Origin: JACPFJ01 sp036504875
Lineage (GTDB): Bacteria; Desulfobacterota; Desulfuromonadia; Geobacterales; Pseudopelobacteraceae
NCBI GenBank assembly: GCA_036504875.1
Contig: DASXUK010000072.1
Coordinates: 1-64,000 of the forward strand
Length of the DNA stretch: 64,000 nucleotides
Direction: 5' to 3'
Part shown: positions 41,823-50,968 of the stretch, one piece after another
How positions within the stretch are numbered: position 1 is the first letter of the stretch
How the letters are laid out: every line of letters starts with the position of its first letter
Program-made: the position numbers and the translations under genes
Notes under the pieces: generated by a model
What the model saw: the letters and a program-made list of their open reading frames with translations, nothing else
Told to the model about the DNA's origin: nothing
The model's database searches: none

Positions 41823-41857
41823 AAAGAGGGCGAAGCATATTCGCCCTCTTTTTTTTG
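41823..41857 (+). terminator. Rho-independent terminator after the OmcE-like gene
   Basis: AAGAGGGCGAA and TTCGCCCTCTT form a perfect 11-bp stem, loop GCATA(T), followed by eight T residues. Confidence 0.93.
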
Positions 41858-41881
41858 TGAAAATAACATGGGTGAAAAAAG

Positions 41882-42916
41882 ATGCTTTTACTTGTAAAAA
41901 TAATCTTTCTACTAATGATTGCTGGCTGTGCAACTCAACCCTTGCCAACCAAGGAACGCTATTTTTGGCCTCCCCCTCCGGACCGCCCGCGACTGGAATG
42001 GCTTAAAGCATATCATAGCCAGTTGGATATGGAGAAAAGTGGTGGCCAGCGTTTTTGGGCGGCAATTTTAGGTGAAGACAATCCAAACGCGCTAGTAAAA
42101 CCGATTGAGGTTAAATCAGATGCCAAGAATAACAAATTTTTTGTATCTGATCTCGGCACACAGTCAGTTTTTGTTTTCGATCTAAGCTTGCACGAGGTGC
42201 GCTTGCTTAAATCAGATGACAAAGGACCGCCGATTAAATATCCACTCGGAATGGCACTGGACACAGAAAACAACCTTTTCCTTCTGGAGCAACACTCTAA
42301 AAGCATACTTGTCTTTGATCAGAACGAGAAACCCCTGAGATATATTAAAATTGGCGCAACCTGCAAAAGACCGCTTGCAATCACACTCGATAATATTCGA
42401 AATAGAATACTTGTAGTCGATGGTGATGCACGAAAGATTTTTGTTTTCGATGTATCTGGAAAGCCTCTCTTCAGCTTTGGAGAACCCGGCGAAGGCAATG
42501 GTAAATTCAACCTGCCAATTGCCATTGCAATTAATAGTCGTGATGAAATCATTGTTGCGGATGCATTTAATGCAAACGTGCAGATCTTTGATTCAAAAGG
42601 AACCTTTAAATACAAATTTGGAAAACGTGGCGATGGAACAGGGGATTTTCAGCTTTTAAAATCAATTGCCGTCGATTCTGAAGATAATATATATGTTGTT
42701 GACGGACGTTCCCATCGGGTTCTTATTTTTAATACAAGTGGCGAACTACTTCTCGTCTTTGGAGATTATTATGCTGTTTCAAGTTCTGGAAAATTAGCAC
42801 CGGGTGGATTTGCAATACCAGTAAGTATAGACATAGATAAAAATGATAAAGTATTTGTTGTTGATCAATTGAATAGCAGAGTTCAGGTATTTCAATATAT
42901 ATCACATCCCAAATAA
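41882..42916 (+). CDS. NHL-repeat beta-propeller lipoprotein (second copy)
   Basis: A 344-residue lipoprotein with signal and lipobox MIAGC-A. The mature start (RYFWPPPPDRPRLEWLKAY) parallels the first copy (RIFWPIPPNEPRIEWIGLY). NHL blades follow: NLPIAIAINSRDEIIVADAFNANVQIF, LLKSIAVDSEDNIYVVDGRSHRVLIF and PVSIDIDKNDKVFVVDQLNSRVQVF. It is therefore a duplicate of the gene before the OmcE-like cytochrome, and the two flank it. A role in cytochrome export or anchoring is inferred. The upstream terminator separates it from the cytochrome, so it depends on readthrough or a promoter within about 25 bp. Confidence 0.87.
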   Translation: MLLLVKIIFLLMIAGCATQPLPTKERYFWPPPPDRPRLEWLKAYHSQLDMEKSGGQRFWAAILGEDNPNALVKPIEVKSDAKNNKFFVSDLGTQSVFVFDLSLHEVRLLKSDDKGPPIKYPLGMALDTENNLFLLEQHSKSILVFDQNEKPLRYIKIGATCKRPLAITLDNIRNRILVVDGDARKIFVFDVSGKPLFSFGEPGEGNGKFNLPIAIAINSRDEIIVADAFNANVQIFDSKGTFKYKFGKRGDGTGDFQLLKSIAVDSEDNIYVVDGRSHRVLIFNTSGELLLVFGDYYAVSSSGKLAPGGFAIPVSIDIDKNDKVFVVDQLNSRVQVFQYISHPK

Positions 42917-43165
42917 CTCAGCATTGACAAAGAGTATTCAATACGAAGGTCAAATGACAGCTTTAACACGTTAAATAACTGCCCTCTCCAGCTTCACATT
43001 GAAATCATTATCATATAAGTTTTTTGCAACCCCATATCCAGATCAAAAATTAATCATAAAGTGCTATGAGAAAAAGGGTTTTGTTCAACACCCGATACAC
43101 AGCAATAGAATATTTATCCTCGGTCAGCATATTGTTAACCGGCACTAAAATTGCATTCTTAAAAC
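42917..43165. other. AT-rich intergenic region before the beta-barrel gene
   Basis: About 250 bases with no convincing gene. A short frame beginning at 43066 overlaps the beta-barrel gene and lacks a ribosome site. No consensus sigma-54 or sigma-70 promoter stood out. Confidence 0.4.
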
Positions 43166-45415
43166 ATGCCCTTTTTTTCAAAAAAAATTTTAGCAGTGCC
43201 ACTGTGGCTTCTAGTACCTTTTATCCAATTTTTGCTGGCAGGCAATGCTTTAGCAAAATTAAGCGCCGAAGCAGAGCTTAGTTATCTAAACTATGATGCC
43301 AAAGACAATAGTGGCCAACACCTCTCATCACACTCACTTACTCAACGTTACTCACTCCTCTATCAGACCGCAGGAAATATCCTGGACAATCGCTTTGGAA
43401 GCTATCAGCTATCGCTTGGATACGATTGGGCGACTTTTGATACAACCATCAAATCAACTGATGGTAAAGAGAGCTATAATAATAATCGCGGTCACATCCT
43501 CTACAGCGGCGAAGTCATTGTTGATCCCAAGGAGATTCCGCTACGTTTTTCTGCATACAGCAGAGATATGAACAGAACTCAATTCCTCGAAAATACTTCC
43601 GGCCTTTCAAGTAATCTCAGAAACACGCAACTTATATCACCTCAGCTAGCCACCAGTATCATGAGCGGCACGCACATCGAGAGTGGGGCCACCCTTGTTG
43701 CGGGTGTAAAAAACGGCATGACCAATGGCTACAACGAAATACTACGGCATCTTCCAATGCTGATGCTTGACTATCGCGACAGCATAAATCATGATACCAG
43801 TTCTGCCAATCCAGTTGATAATCGCCTTAGCAGGTTGGCCTTTGTCAGCCTGAACAAGAAGGACAACTGGTTTCATTACAGAATATTGTCTTATACAGAC
43901 AATATCACTCCTAGTGACAGCTATAAGGAAACGCAGTATCAACTTGGAACCATCGATCAGACAATGCAACGGCGCTGGGTTGATTTTTCTAACTGGCTAA
44001 CTGTCTCAGCAGATGCTCAGTTGACTCAGAGGACAAGTACAATTAAAAATATTGCCTCAGACAACTACACCGATTTTGATTTAAACCTCTTCGGCATTGC
44101 TCGCCGCTCCACTTGGGAAGCCCGAACATTTAATAACTTCAATCGGCATAAAGAAGAGAGTGGGAAGATTACTTATCACACTACGGTTCCAGTGTATGCA
44201 AGTGGCTCTTTAAGCGCCGACACTTCCTGGAATACGCGCTTTTCATACAGTGATAACCATGATAACAACAACAATCAGTTCACCGATTATGCCGCCGGCT
44301 ACCGTGTAGATACTTTTAAAAGAGCCAGTTTTACGCTAAGCCAACAACTTGATGTGGAAAAGACTACTTCAAACAATACCGAGGCCCTGATTGTTTCTGG
44401 CGCTCTTGAGACAACCAGTACTTCAAAATTTTCGCGGGACGTTGCTCTTGCTGCCTCATACAACGTCCGCAATTATGCTTATAAAGGCTCGACCATCGCC
44501 AACAATTCGGAAAGCAATTTTCTTGATCAAGCCATCAATGCTTCAGCCATATATACGCCATCAAACCAGATACGCTTCACCCTTAGACAAACCAATCGTA
44601 TGACCAAAGGTTCTTCTCACTATATCGCCAGCACCGTTGAAGGAAGTAATCCAATCAACAGCGCCCAGTATTTGGATTCGCGCAATAACTTAGATGTTAG
44701 CGGTAATACCTTTCAATCAATTACGGATTTTTCTGTCAACTGGAACCCTTTGTCACGACTGGATATCGCCCTGTCAGTTAATGAGGATATTTATATTCCT
44801 GACCAGGCAGCACGTAGTTATCGTACAAGATTTGTTAATTCTATAGATTACAGCGTTTCCAACTTTAAATTTTCCAGTAGGAATGAGGTTACTATTGATA
44901 ATACCGAACCATCTACTGATACAATTTATTATAATACCTACAACAGATTGAATTATACTTTTAACCGCAATCTTGACTCATATGCAAGCCTATCCTACAA
45001 CAAATCTACTGGCAACACGGATTCATTCACCTCCTTAACTTGGCAACAAGGTTTAAATTATTATTTTTATAAATCCAGTGGTGTCACTCGAAAGCTTTTT
45101 GAGATCATTGAGGCTGCTGAATACACGGAAAGCCTTTCTGAAACTATTAATAATTCTACCACCCTGAATCAGAAAAGAAACAGTACCAACTTAAGCCTTG
45201 GTGCCAGGTATTATCCTATTAAACAGCTCATTATCTCTGCTGGGTCGAGATATTCATTTTTGACTAAATTCAATGATTATACTTTGACTTATTATGGTTC
45301 TTTGGGTCTTGAGTTTCGGCTTTTCCAGGCAAGCCTTGATTACACTTGCAGTAGCGCACGCGCTGATGGTCGAGTTGAAAAACGAATCAGCGCCAATGTA
45401 AGAAAAACTTTTTGA
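43166..45415 (+). CDS. Large outer-membrane beta-barrel, candidate porin of the electron conduit
   Basis: A 749-residue exported protein with an N-terminal signal (about 1-30, ending GNALA-K). It is rich in alternating polar/hydrophobic strands with aromatic ends, for instance RYSLLYQTAG, LSLGYDWATF, FRFSAYSRD-like runs, and ends with RISANVRKTF, a terminal strand with the C-terminal Phe typical of outer-membrane barrels. No cysteines suitable for heme. Length is near that of MtrB/PioB and Geobacter Omb/Ext porins, which hold cytochromes across the outer membrane. No direct homology could be tested. It closes the cytochrome cluster and is followed by a terminator, supporting a shared function. 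The ATG at 43166 has a weak ribosome site. Confidence 0.78.
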   Translation: MPFFSKKILAVPLWLLVPFIQFLLAGNALAKLSAEAELSYLNYDAKDNSGQHLSSHSLTQRYSLLYQTAGNILDNRFGSYQLSLGYDWATFDTTIKSTDGKESYNNNRGHILYSGEVIVDPKEIPLRFSAYSRDMNRTQFLENTSGLSSNLRNTQLISPQLATSIMSGTHIESGATLVAGVKNGMTNGYNEILRHLPMLMLDYRDSINHDTSSANPVDNRLSRLAFVSLNKKDNWFHYRILSYTDNITPSDSYKETQYQLGTIDQTMQRRWVDFSNWLTVSADAQLTQRTSTIKNIASDNYTDFDLNLFGIARRSTWEARTFNNFNRHKEESGKITYHTTVPVYASGSLSADTSWNTRFSYSDNHDNNNNQFTDYAAGYRVDTFKRASFTLSQQLDVEKTTSNNTEALIVSGALETTSTSKFSRDVALAASYNVRNYAYKGSTIANNSESNFLDQAINASAIYTPSNQIRFTLRQTNRMTKGSSHYIASTVEGSNPINSAQYLDSRNNLDVSGNTFQSITDFSVNWNPLSRLDIALSVNEDIYIPDQAARSYRTRFVNSIDYSVSNFKFSSRNEVTIDNTEPSTDTIYYNTYNRLNYTFNRNLDSYASLSYNKSTGNTDSFTSLTWQQGLNYYFYKSSGVTRKLFEIIEAAEYTESLSETINNSTTLNQKRNSTNLSLGARYYPIKQLIISAGSRYSFLTKFNDYTLTYYGSLGLEFRLFQASLDYTCSSARADGRVEKRISANVRKTF

Positions 45416-45443
45416 GTTATTAAAAAAATGACAACAGACATTG

Positions 45444-45470
45444 TTAAACCGGGACACCCCGGTTTTTTTA
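45444..45470 (+). terminator. Rho-independent terminator after the beta-barrel gene
   Basis: AACCGGG, loop ACAC, CCCGGTT and a run of seven T. It begins about 30 bp after the beta-barrel stop and precedes the proper start of the glycosyltransferase gene. Confidence 0.92.
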
Positions 45471-45475
45471 TTGAT

Positions 45476-46417
45476 ATGCCAACTTTCTCATTCATCATAC
45501 CGGTAAAACCGAGGATTTCCCCAAGGGCGTTAGAGTCATTAAGGCAGCTTGCGCATTCATACCCATTTGAGATATTAATTTCTGAAGGCAAAAGACCTAG
45601 CAGACAGCGTAACCTGGCCGCACAGCAGGCACAGGGTGAGATTCTTTTTTTTCTTGATGATGACTCATTGGTGAGCGGGGAATTTTTAATGCTATGTGCC
45701 GAGGCATTTACAAATACTTCGGTTGCAGTTGTTGGCGGTCCATCTCTAACCCCGGAAAGCGACTCCACATTACAACAAGTATTCGGTTATGCCCTCTCGT
45801 CTTTTTTTGGTGCCGGAGGCATGCGTAACAGGTATCGGGCAGCCGGCACTACCCGCTGTACAACGGAAAAAGAATTGATCTTGTGCAATATGGCTATTCG
45901 CCGGGATATCTTTCTTGCAGCTAACGGCTTTGATGAAAGGCTTTACCCAAACGAAGAGAACGAACTTTTGGACCGGATCAGCTTGAAAGGCTTTAAACTC
46001 GTACACATCCCCTCCATGGCTGTCAAAAGAAGCCAACGTCAAACTTTATCAGCATTTGTGCGGCAGATGTTTTCCTATGGCCGAGGCCGGGCTCAGCAGA
46101 CTCTTATTGCAAGAAAACCTTGCCCACTGATTAGTTTGATTCCACTTATGTTTGTTATCTACCTGGTTCTCCTACCGCTAGTTCCTGCAAACCTGTTTCT
46201 GAGCCTTCCTCTTTTCATATACATTTTCCTTGACCTCATCTTCGCAACTACAGCCTTAATCAAAAGCAGGGATTCAGGAGCCCTTCTACTAACTGCAATT
46301 TTTCCAATCATGCACTTTGCTAATGGGCTGGGCCTTTTATACGGTTTTTTAAAAGGGAGTGTTATGCTCGAACCTGGCGATGACATAAGAATAAAAGTAA
46401 TCAAATCTTTTGAATAG
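45476..46417 (+). CDS. Family 2 glycosyltransferase (ExoA-like), membrane-anchored
   Basis: About 313 residues. A GT-A fold N-terminus (TFSFIIPVKPRISPRALESL, EILISEGKRPSRQRNLAAQQAQGEILFFLDDDSLV) carries the DxD as DDD. A CNMAIRRDIFLAANGFDERLYPNEENELLDR acceptor segment follows, then about three hydrophobic helices (roughly 215-300). Such enzymes extend polysaccharides on the cytoplasmic face of the inner membrane. The ATG at 45476 is chosen because the longer frame from 45428 would contain the terminator hairpin. It is the first gene of the glycan cluster. Donor and acceptor sugars are unknown. Confidence 0.83.
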   Translation: MPTFSFIIPVKPRISPRALESLRQLAHSYPFEILISEGKRPSRQRNLAAQQAQGEILFFLDDDSLVSGEFLMLCAEAFTNTSVAVVGGPSLTPESDSTLQQVFGYALSSFFGAGGMRNRYRAAGTTRCTTEKELILCNMAIRRDIFLAANGFDERLYPNEENELLDRISLKGFKLVHIPSMAVKRSQRQTLSAFVRQMFSYGRGRAQQTLIARKPCPLISLIPLMFVIYLVLLPLVPANLFLSLPLFIYIFLDLIFATTALIKSRDSGALLLTAIFPIMHFANGLGLLYGFLKGSVMLEPGDDIRIKVIKSFE

Positions 46418-46517
46418 CTTCAAAAACTTAATAATTTTGACAGACTATCCCTGAGTTTTTCGCTATAGTAACAAATCAATTTAGTGGCCGTGGCTGTTCT
46501 TCTCTATCGGAGTTAAT

Positions 46518-47462
46518 GTGGATTTAAGTGTTGTCGTACCTATATACAACGAGCAGGATAATATTCATGAACTTTACCAGGCTATTTCTAAGGCATTAGA
46601 TAGCAGTAGTGATAACTATGAAATTATCATGGTAGACGATGGCTCTACGGACAGCTCTTTTGCTCAACTTAATGACTTGGCACAAAAAGACGCTCGCCTC
46701 AAGGTTATACGGCTGAGAAGGAACTTTGGGCAGACTGCTGCAATGTCGGCCGGTTTCGATGCAGCTGCCGGCACCATCATAATCCCTATGGACGGCGATC
46801 TTCAAAATGATCCCGCAGACATACCGCGCCTGGTTGATAAACTAAAAGAAGGCTATGATGTTGTTTCCGGCTGGAGAAAAAATCGTAAGGATACGTTCAT
46901 AACTCGCAAGATTCCCTCTATGCTGGCTAATGCGCTGATCTCATCTCTAACCCAAGTGCATCTTCACGACTATGGCTGTACCCTCAAAGCCTACCGCCGC
47001 GAAGTACTGGAAGCTATCAATCTTTATGGTGAGATGCATCGCTTCGTGCCAGCCCTTGCCTCTCAGATAGGAGCAAAAGTTGCCGAGCTACCGGTTAACC
47101 ACCTTCCACGCCTGCATGGAAAGAGTAAATATGGGATATCGCGTACTTTACGTGTTGTTCTAGATCTCATGACGGTCAAATTTCTGCTTAGTTATTCAAC
47201 AAAGCCGATCCAACTCTTTGGCAAATGGGGCATCTATACCCTGTTGGCCGGTTTTGGCAGTGGTGTCATGACCATTTACATGAAGGTCTTTGAACATCTC
47301 AGTATGAACCGCAACCCATTACTGATCCTGACCGCTTTCCTACTCTTCATGGGTGTCCAGTTTATTGTGATGGGACTACTTGGCGAATTGAATGCCCGCA
47401 CCTACTTTGAGTCCCAGAGCAAACCTATTTATGTTGTCAGGGACAGGATCAATCTTGCCTGA
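46518..47462 (+). CDS. Polyprenyl-phosphate glycosyltransferase (DPM1/GtrB-like)
   Basis: A 314-residue enzyme. The GT2 core is LSVVVPIYNEQDNIHEL, IIMVDDGSTDSSF, LRRNFGQTAAMSAGFDAAAG and PMDGDLQNDPADIP, with a later HDYGCTLKAYRREVL. Two C-terminal membrane helices (about 230-255 and 268-290) are typical of undecaprenyl-phosphate glucosyl/mannosyl transferases. Its lipid-linked sugar could serve the GT-C/TPR proteins, which use such donors. The start is GTG at 46518, with CGGAG upstream. Confidence 0.88.
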   Translation: MDLSVVVPIYNEQDNIHELYQAISKALDSSSDNYEIIMVDDGSTDSSFAQLNDLAQKDARLKVIRLRRNFGQTAAMSAGFDAAAGTIIIPMDGDLQNDPADIPRLVDKLKEGYDVVSGWRKNRKDTFITRKIPSMLANALISSLTQVHLHDYGCTLKAYRREVLEAINLYGEMHRFVPALASQIGAKVAELPVNHLPRLHGKSKYGISRTLRVVLDLMTVKFLLSYSTKPIQLFGKWGIYTLLAGFGSGVMTIYMKVFEHLSMNRNPLLILTAFLLFMGVQFIVMGLLGELNARTYFESQSKPIYVVRDRINLA

Positions 47463-47477
47463 TCTTTTTCTAGACCA

Positions 47478-48659
47478 ATGAAAATTTTGCTTATCTCACC
47501 ACAACCCTTTTACGAAAAGCGCGGCACACCCTTGGCGGTCGCCTTGCTTGCCAGGGCGCTAGGAGAACTGGGACACGAGATCGACCTGGTCAGCTACCAT
47601 CTAGGCGATCACTGGCCTTTGCCCTCTGTAACCCACTACCGGGCACTTCGCATTCCGTTCATCACATCTATCAGCAAAGGCCTGTCGACGGCCAAGCTCT
47701 TCCTGGATATTTTTGTGTTTACAAAGGCCTTTAACCTCTTGCGGCGCAATAAATACGACCTCATTCATGGTATCGAGGAAGGCGCCATGATGGGGATTCT
47801 GCTGAAAAAGATCTTCTCCGTTCCTCTTGTCTATGATATGGACTCCAGCATTCCCGAGCAAATCAGAGACTCAAATGCTCGGTTTTGTGGCTGTCTTCCA
47901 CTACTGGCCCTGGCTGAAAAGCTGGAGAAGTGGACCATTCGCAATTCAGATCTGGTACTGGCCGTATGCGAGGCACTGAGAGAGAGAGTTGTGCTGGTAC
48001 ACCCCGATACTCCAGTAGCAGTGTTGGAAGATATTCCGGTGGTTGAAAAAGCACCTCCTGGCCTGGATGCTGATGTAAGACGAATACGGACCGAACTGGA
48101 GCTTGAAGAAGATTTGCCATGCGTTGTCTATACTGGCACCTTTGAGTCCTACCAGGGTATCAATCTTTTGCTGGACAGCATTAAACCTGTTGTTGCACAG
48201 CGCCCCGAGACGGTCTTCATTTTAGTGGGGGGACAGCCGGATCAGCTCCCGGATATCATACATGAAGCCACCCAGCGGGGCATCAGCCGATATTTGCGTA
48301 TACTGGGACGCAGGCCGCTGGAAGAGATGCCGGCTTTCATGGCCATGGCCGACGTGCTAGTTTCCCCCCGCATGCTGGGCAGCAACACCCCAATGAAACT
48401 TTACGCTTACCTGCAATCAGGCAGGCCAGTCGTAGCCACCCGCCTCCCTACCCATACTCAGGTGTTGAATGATCGTGTAGCTGTGCTGGCCGAGGCCCAT
48501 CCAGCGGCCCTTGCTTCAGCCATAGTGGGTCTCCTTGATAATCCAGCGCTTCGCGAAAGAATCGGACAGGCTGGAGCGCGGTTGATAGAAACAGCATTCA
48601 CCTATGATAAGTTCAAATCTAAACTGGAAAAGGCCTATTCCCAAATAAGACCATGCTAA
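47478..48659 (+). CDS. Family 4 glycosyltransferase
   Basis: A 393-residue GT-B enzyme. The N-terminus KILLISPQPFYEKRGTPLAVALLARALGELGHEIDLVS is a standard GT4 opening with a glycine loop. The donor-binding part has VVYTGTFESYQGINLLLDSI, RILGRRPLEEMPAFMAMADVLVSPRMLGSNTPMKLYAYLQSGRPVVATRLPTH, with the conserved Glu position replaced by the SNTPMKLYAY pattern. Cytoplasmic or peripheral. It overlaps the next gene by 7 bp. The sugar is not predictable from sequence. Confidence 0.88.
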   Translation: MKILLISPQPFYEKRGTPLAVALLARALGELGHEIDLVSYHLGDHWPLPSVTHYRALRIPFITSISKGLSTAKLFLDIFVFTKAFNLLRRNKYDLIHGIEEGAMMGILLKKIFSVPLVYDMDSSIPEQIRDSNARFCGCLPLLALAEKLEKWTIRNSDLVLAVCEALRERVVLVHPDTPVAVLEDIPVVEKAPPGLDADVRRIRTELELEEDLPCVVYTGTFESYQGINLLLDSIKPVVAQRPETVFILVGGQPDQLPDIIHEATQRGISRYLRILGRRPLEEMPAFMAMADVLVSPRMLGSNTPMKLYAYLQSGRPVVATRLPTHTQVLNDRVAVLAEAHPAALASAIVGLLDNPALRERIGQAGARLIETAFTYDKFKSKLEKAYSQIRPC

Positions 48660-49741
48660 GGCAACTACGTCAGATCATAAATGTGCTTAAATTCGCCTGC
48701 GGCGGTATCCGGCCGCTGGCTGGCCCACTCAAGGTGCAGTGGGATATTCTTTATCGCTGCAATTCGCGCTGCATCACCTGCGATCGCTGGCAGGCCTTAG
48801 AGGGCAATGACAACATGTCGCTGGAGCGCGAAAAAAAGCTGCTCGATGAACTGGCCGCCCTGGGCACATTCAGCGTAGCCTTTTCCGGCGGTGAACCCTT
48901 TCTGCGGAAGGATATCTTTGAGCTGTTTCGTTATGCCAGGCAGGTCGGCCTGACCACCAGCGTTAACAGCAATGGACTACTGATCACTGACGCTTTGGCC
49001 GATAAGATCGTCCAGTCAGGTCTGGACATGATCTATCTTTCGCTAGACGGTGGCACACCCGAAACGAACGACTATATCCGTGGTGTGAAAGGAAGCTTCG
49101 AAAAGATCTTCACGGCTATAGAACGACTGAAACGTGCCGGCAAGGACCGACCAAAAATATTCATCAACTGTACGGTAAACAACAGAAACGTGGGCGAACT
49201 GGTTCAGCTGGTGCAGGCTGCCCGGGCGGCTGACGTGGATGGTGTTACCATTCAACCGGCGCACAGCTGCGATGAAATGGAATTTAAACTGCAGGAAGAT
49301 CTGGTTTTAAGTGATGCCAGCATCCCGCAGTTCGAGGAACAACTGGCCATCCTTCAGCGAGATTTTCCAGACATGTTTCCGATGATGGATGAATATTTTT
49401 CCCATTTCAGCACCTTTGTGAAAAACCCGGCTGCACTTTACCGATACCGTTGTGTAGCGGCCTATACTACTGTCCAAGTCCATCCGAACGGCGATGTCTA
49501 TTCCTGTCCGGTGGCCTTTGAAAAGATGGGTAACCTGAAAAAATCTACCTTTGGGGATATCTGGTTTTCCAGGACGGCCGACGATCTGCGAAACAGAATT
49601 AAAGCTGGAAAACACCCACTTTGCTGGTTCACTTGCGTGGCCCCGGCCAATATACTGCTGTCGAACATACACCCGCTACGATTTCATAAGTTGTTCAAAC
49701 CGGACCTGATTCGCCATATCCTATACAAGATGGGACGCTAG
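48653..49741 (+). CDS. Radical SAM protein with SPASM-like C-terminus
   Basis: A 362-residue enzyme. The cluster motif is YRCNSRCITCDRW (CxxxCxxC), followed by FSGGEPFLRKDIFELF and SVNSNGLLITD typical of the radical SAM barrel. A C-terminal region with CVAAY, YSCPVAFEKMGNL and LCWFTCVAPAN resembles a SPASM or twitch domain holding additional clusters. Members act on peptides, sugars or lipids; the target is unknown. Its position inside a glycosyltransferase operon, overlapping the preceding GT4 gene by 7 bp, points to modification of a glycan or of its lipid carrier. Confidence 0.85.
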   Translation: MLRQLRQIINVLKFACGGIRPLAGPLKVQWDILYRCNSRCITCDRWQALEGNDNMSLEREKKLLDELAALGTFSVAFSGGEPFLRKDIFELFRYARQVGLTTSVNSNGLLITDALADKIVQSGLDMIYLSLDGGTPETNDYIRGVKGSFEKIFTAIERLKRAGKDRPKIFINCTVNNRNVGELVQLVQAARAADVDGVTIQPAHSCDEMEFKLQEDLVLSDASIPQFEEQLAILQRDFPDMFPMMDEYFSHFSTFVKNPAALYRYRCVAAYTTVQVHPNGDVYSCPVAFEKMGNLKKSTFGDIWFSRTADDLRNRIKAGKHPLCWFTCVAPANILLSNIHPLRFHKLFKPDLIRHILYKMGR

Positions 49742-49897
49742 TACCTGAACAACTGCCATCTTTAGTTAGCCAAACACTAACAAAGGTCGCAAAATCAGAT
49801 AATGAGGTTGACCGAAGCAATTCATATGCAGAAATAATATGAGAGAAGAATTAATGGGCACTACTGTCATTTTATATCGTTCTATGACTGGTGACAT

Positions 49898-50962
49898 GTG
49901 AGCCATAGCGAATATACAAAACCACCTCTGGCTTCAGTGATAATTGTCAACTGGAACGGGGTTCGCTTCTTACAAGAGTGCCTTGAAAGTCTTTTTAACC
50001 AGACCTTCCAGGATTTTGAACTGATAATAGTAGATAACGCTTCCACAGATGGTTCCGTGGAATTTATTGCCGGTTACCCGCGAGTAAAGCTGGTCAGTCT
50101 CGCCCTGAATACCGGCTTTGCTGCAGGAAACAATATAGGGTTTCAAAACGCTAGCGGCGAATATATAGTAATACTCAATAACGACACATGTGCCGAGCCC
50201 GATTGGCTCGAAAAGCTGGTAAAAGTAGCGGATGCTAACCCCGGGGTTGGCATGATTGGTTGCCGTACCTGTGTTTATGGTGACAAAGATACGATTGATA
50301 CCATCGGTGGTAGTATCTGTCGGGATGGCATGTCGCGCGGTGGATACAGGCTACGAAGTTTCTCGGAACTAGGGCTAGAGGCGGTAGAGGAAGGGCTCTA
50401 TCCCAGCGGTTGCGCTGCCCTTTACAAGCGGGCAATGCTAAATGAGACCGGTTTTTTTGATGATGATTTCTTTGCCTACGCTGAGGATACCGATCTTGGT
50501 CTGCGTGGCCAGCTGGCAGGTTGGAAAACACTCATCGTTACAAATGCCATTGTCCACCACAAATATTCAGGAACAGGAGGTGCATTCTCCCCTCTCAAGC
50601 TCTATCTTGTCGAACGCAACCACTATTGGGTGGCGATTAAAAATTTTCCCCTGCCGCTGCTAGCCCTTCTTCCATTTTGGACATGCGTCCGATATGCAAT
50701 ACAGTTTTTTGTTGTTCTTTCAGGAAGAGGGAGCGGGGCTGAGTTTCGTTCCTCTACTTTCCCGGCAGAGTGCATATTTGCACTTACAAGGGCAACACGA
50801 GACGCCCTGATCGGCCTACCACGACAATGGCAAAAAAGACGCAGGATATATAGGAGAAGAAGAATAGGTTCTTTTGAGATGATGCGCCTGATTAGGCGCT
50901 TCCGCCTCTCATTTCTTGAACTTCTCGACTATAACCGCACCACCGGTGCAGACCGCGAGTGA
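49898..50962 (+). CDS. Family 2 glycosyltransferase (rhamnosyltransferase-like)
   Basis: A 354-residue GT2 enzyme of the WcaA/rhamnosyltransferase type: ASVIIVNWNGVRFLQECLESL, ELIIVDNASTDGSVEFI, LNTGFAAGNNIGFQNASGEYIVILNNDT (DxD equivalent NND), and SGCAALYKRAMLNETGFFDDDFFAYAEDTDLGLRGQLAGW. A hydrophobic stretch near residues 245-265 may attach it to the membrane. The basic C-terminus (QKRRRIYRRRRIGS) is notable. The GTG at 49898 is the start. The 156-bp gap before it holds no recognisable gene. Confidence 0.87.
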   Translation: MSHSEYTKPPLASVIIVNWNGVRFLQECLESLFNQTFQDFELIIVDNASTDGSVEFIAGYPRVKLVSLALNTGFAAGNNIGFQNASGEYIVILNNDTCAEPDWLEKLVKVADANPGVGMIGCRTCVYGDKDTIDTIGGSICRDGMSRGGYRLRSFSELGLEAVEEGLYPSGCAALYKRAMLNETGFFDDDFFAYAEDTDLGLRGQLAGWKTLIVTNAIVHHKYSGTGGAFSPLKLYLVERNHYWVAIKNFPLPLLALLPFWTCVRYAIQFFVVLSGRGSGAEFRSSTFPAECIFALTRATRDALIGLPRQWQKRRRIYRRRRIGSFEMMRLIRRFRLSFLELLDYNRTTGADRE

Positions 50963-50968
50963 TCAATA

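Noticed and set aside
43066..43281. Short frame before the beta-barrel gene
   Set aside because: It overlaps the signal-peptide region of the barrel in another frame and lacks a ribosome site or family features.
45428..45475. Upstream start of the first glycosyltransferase at 45428
   Set aside because: These codons span the terminator of the beta-barrel gene. The ATG at 45476 gives the normal GT2 start.
49742..49897. Very short frame (about 20 codons) ahead of the GT2 gene
   Set aside because: Too short, with no ribosome site or conservation that could be judged.
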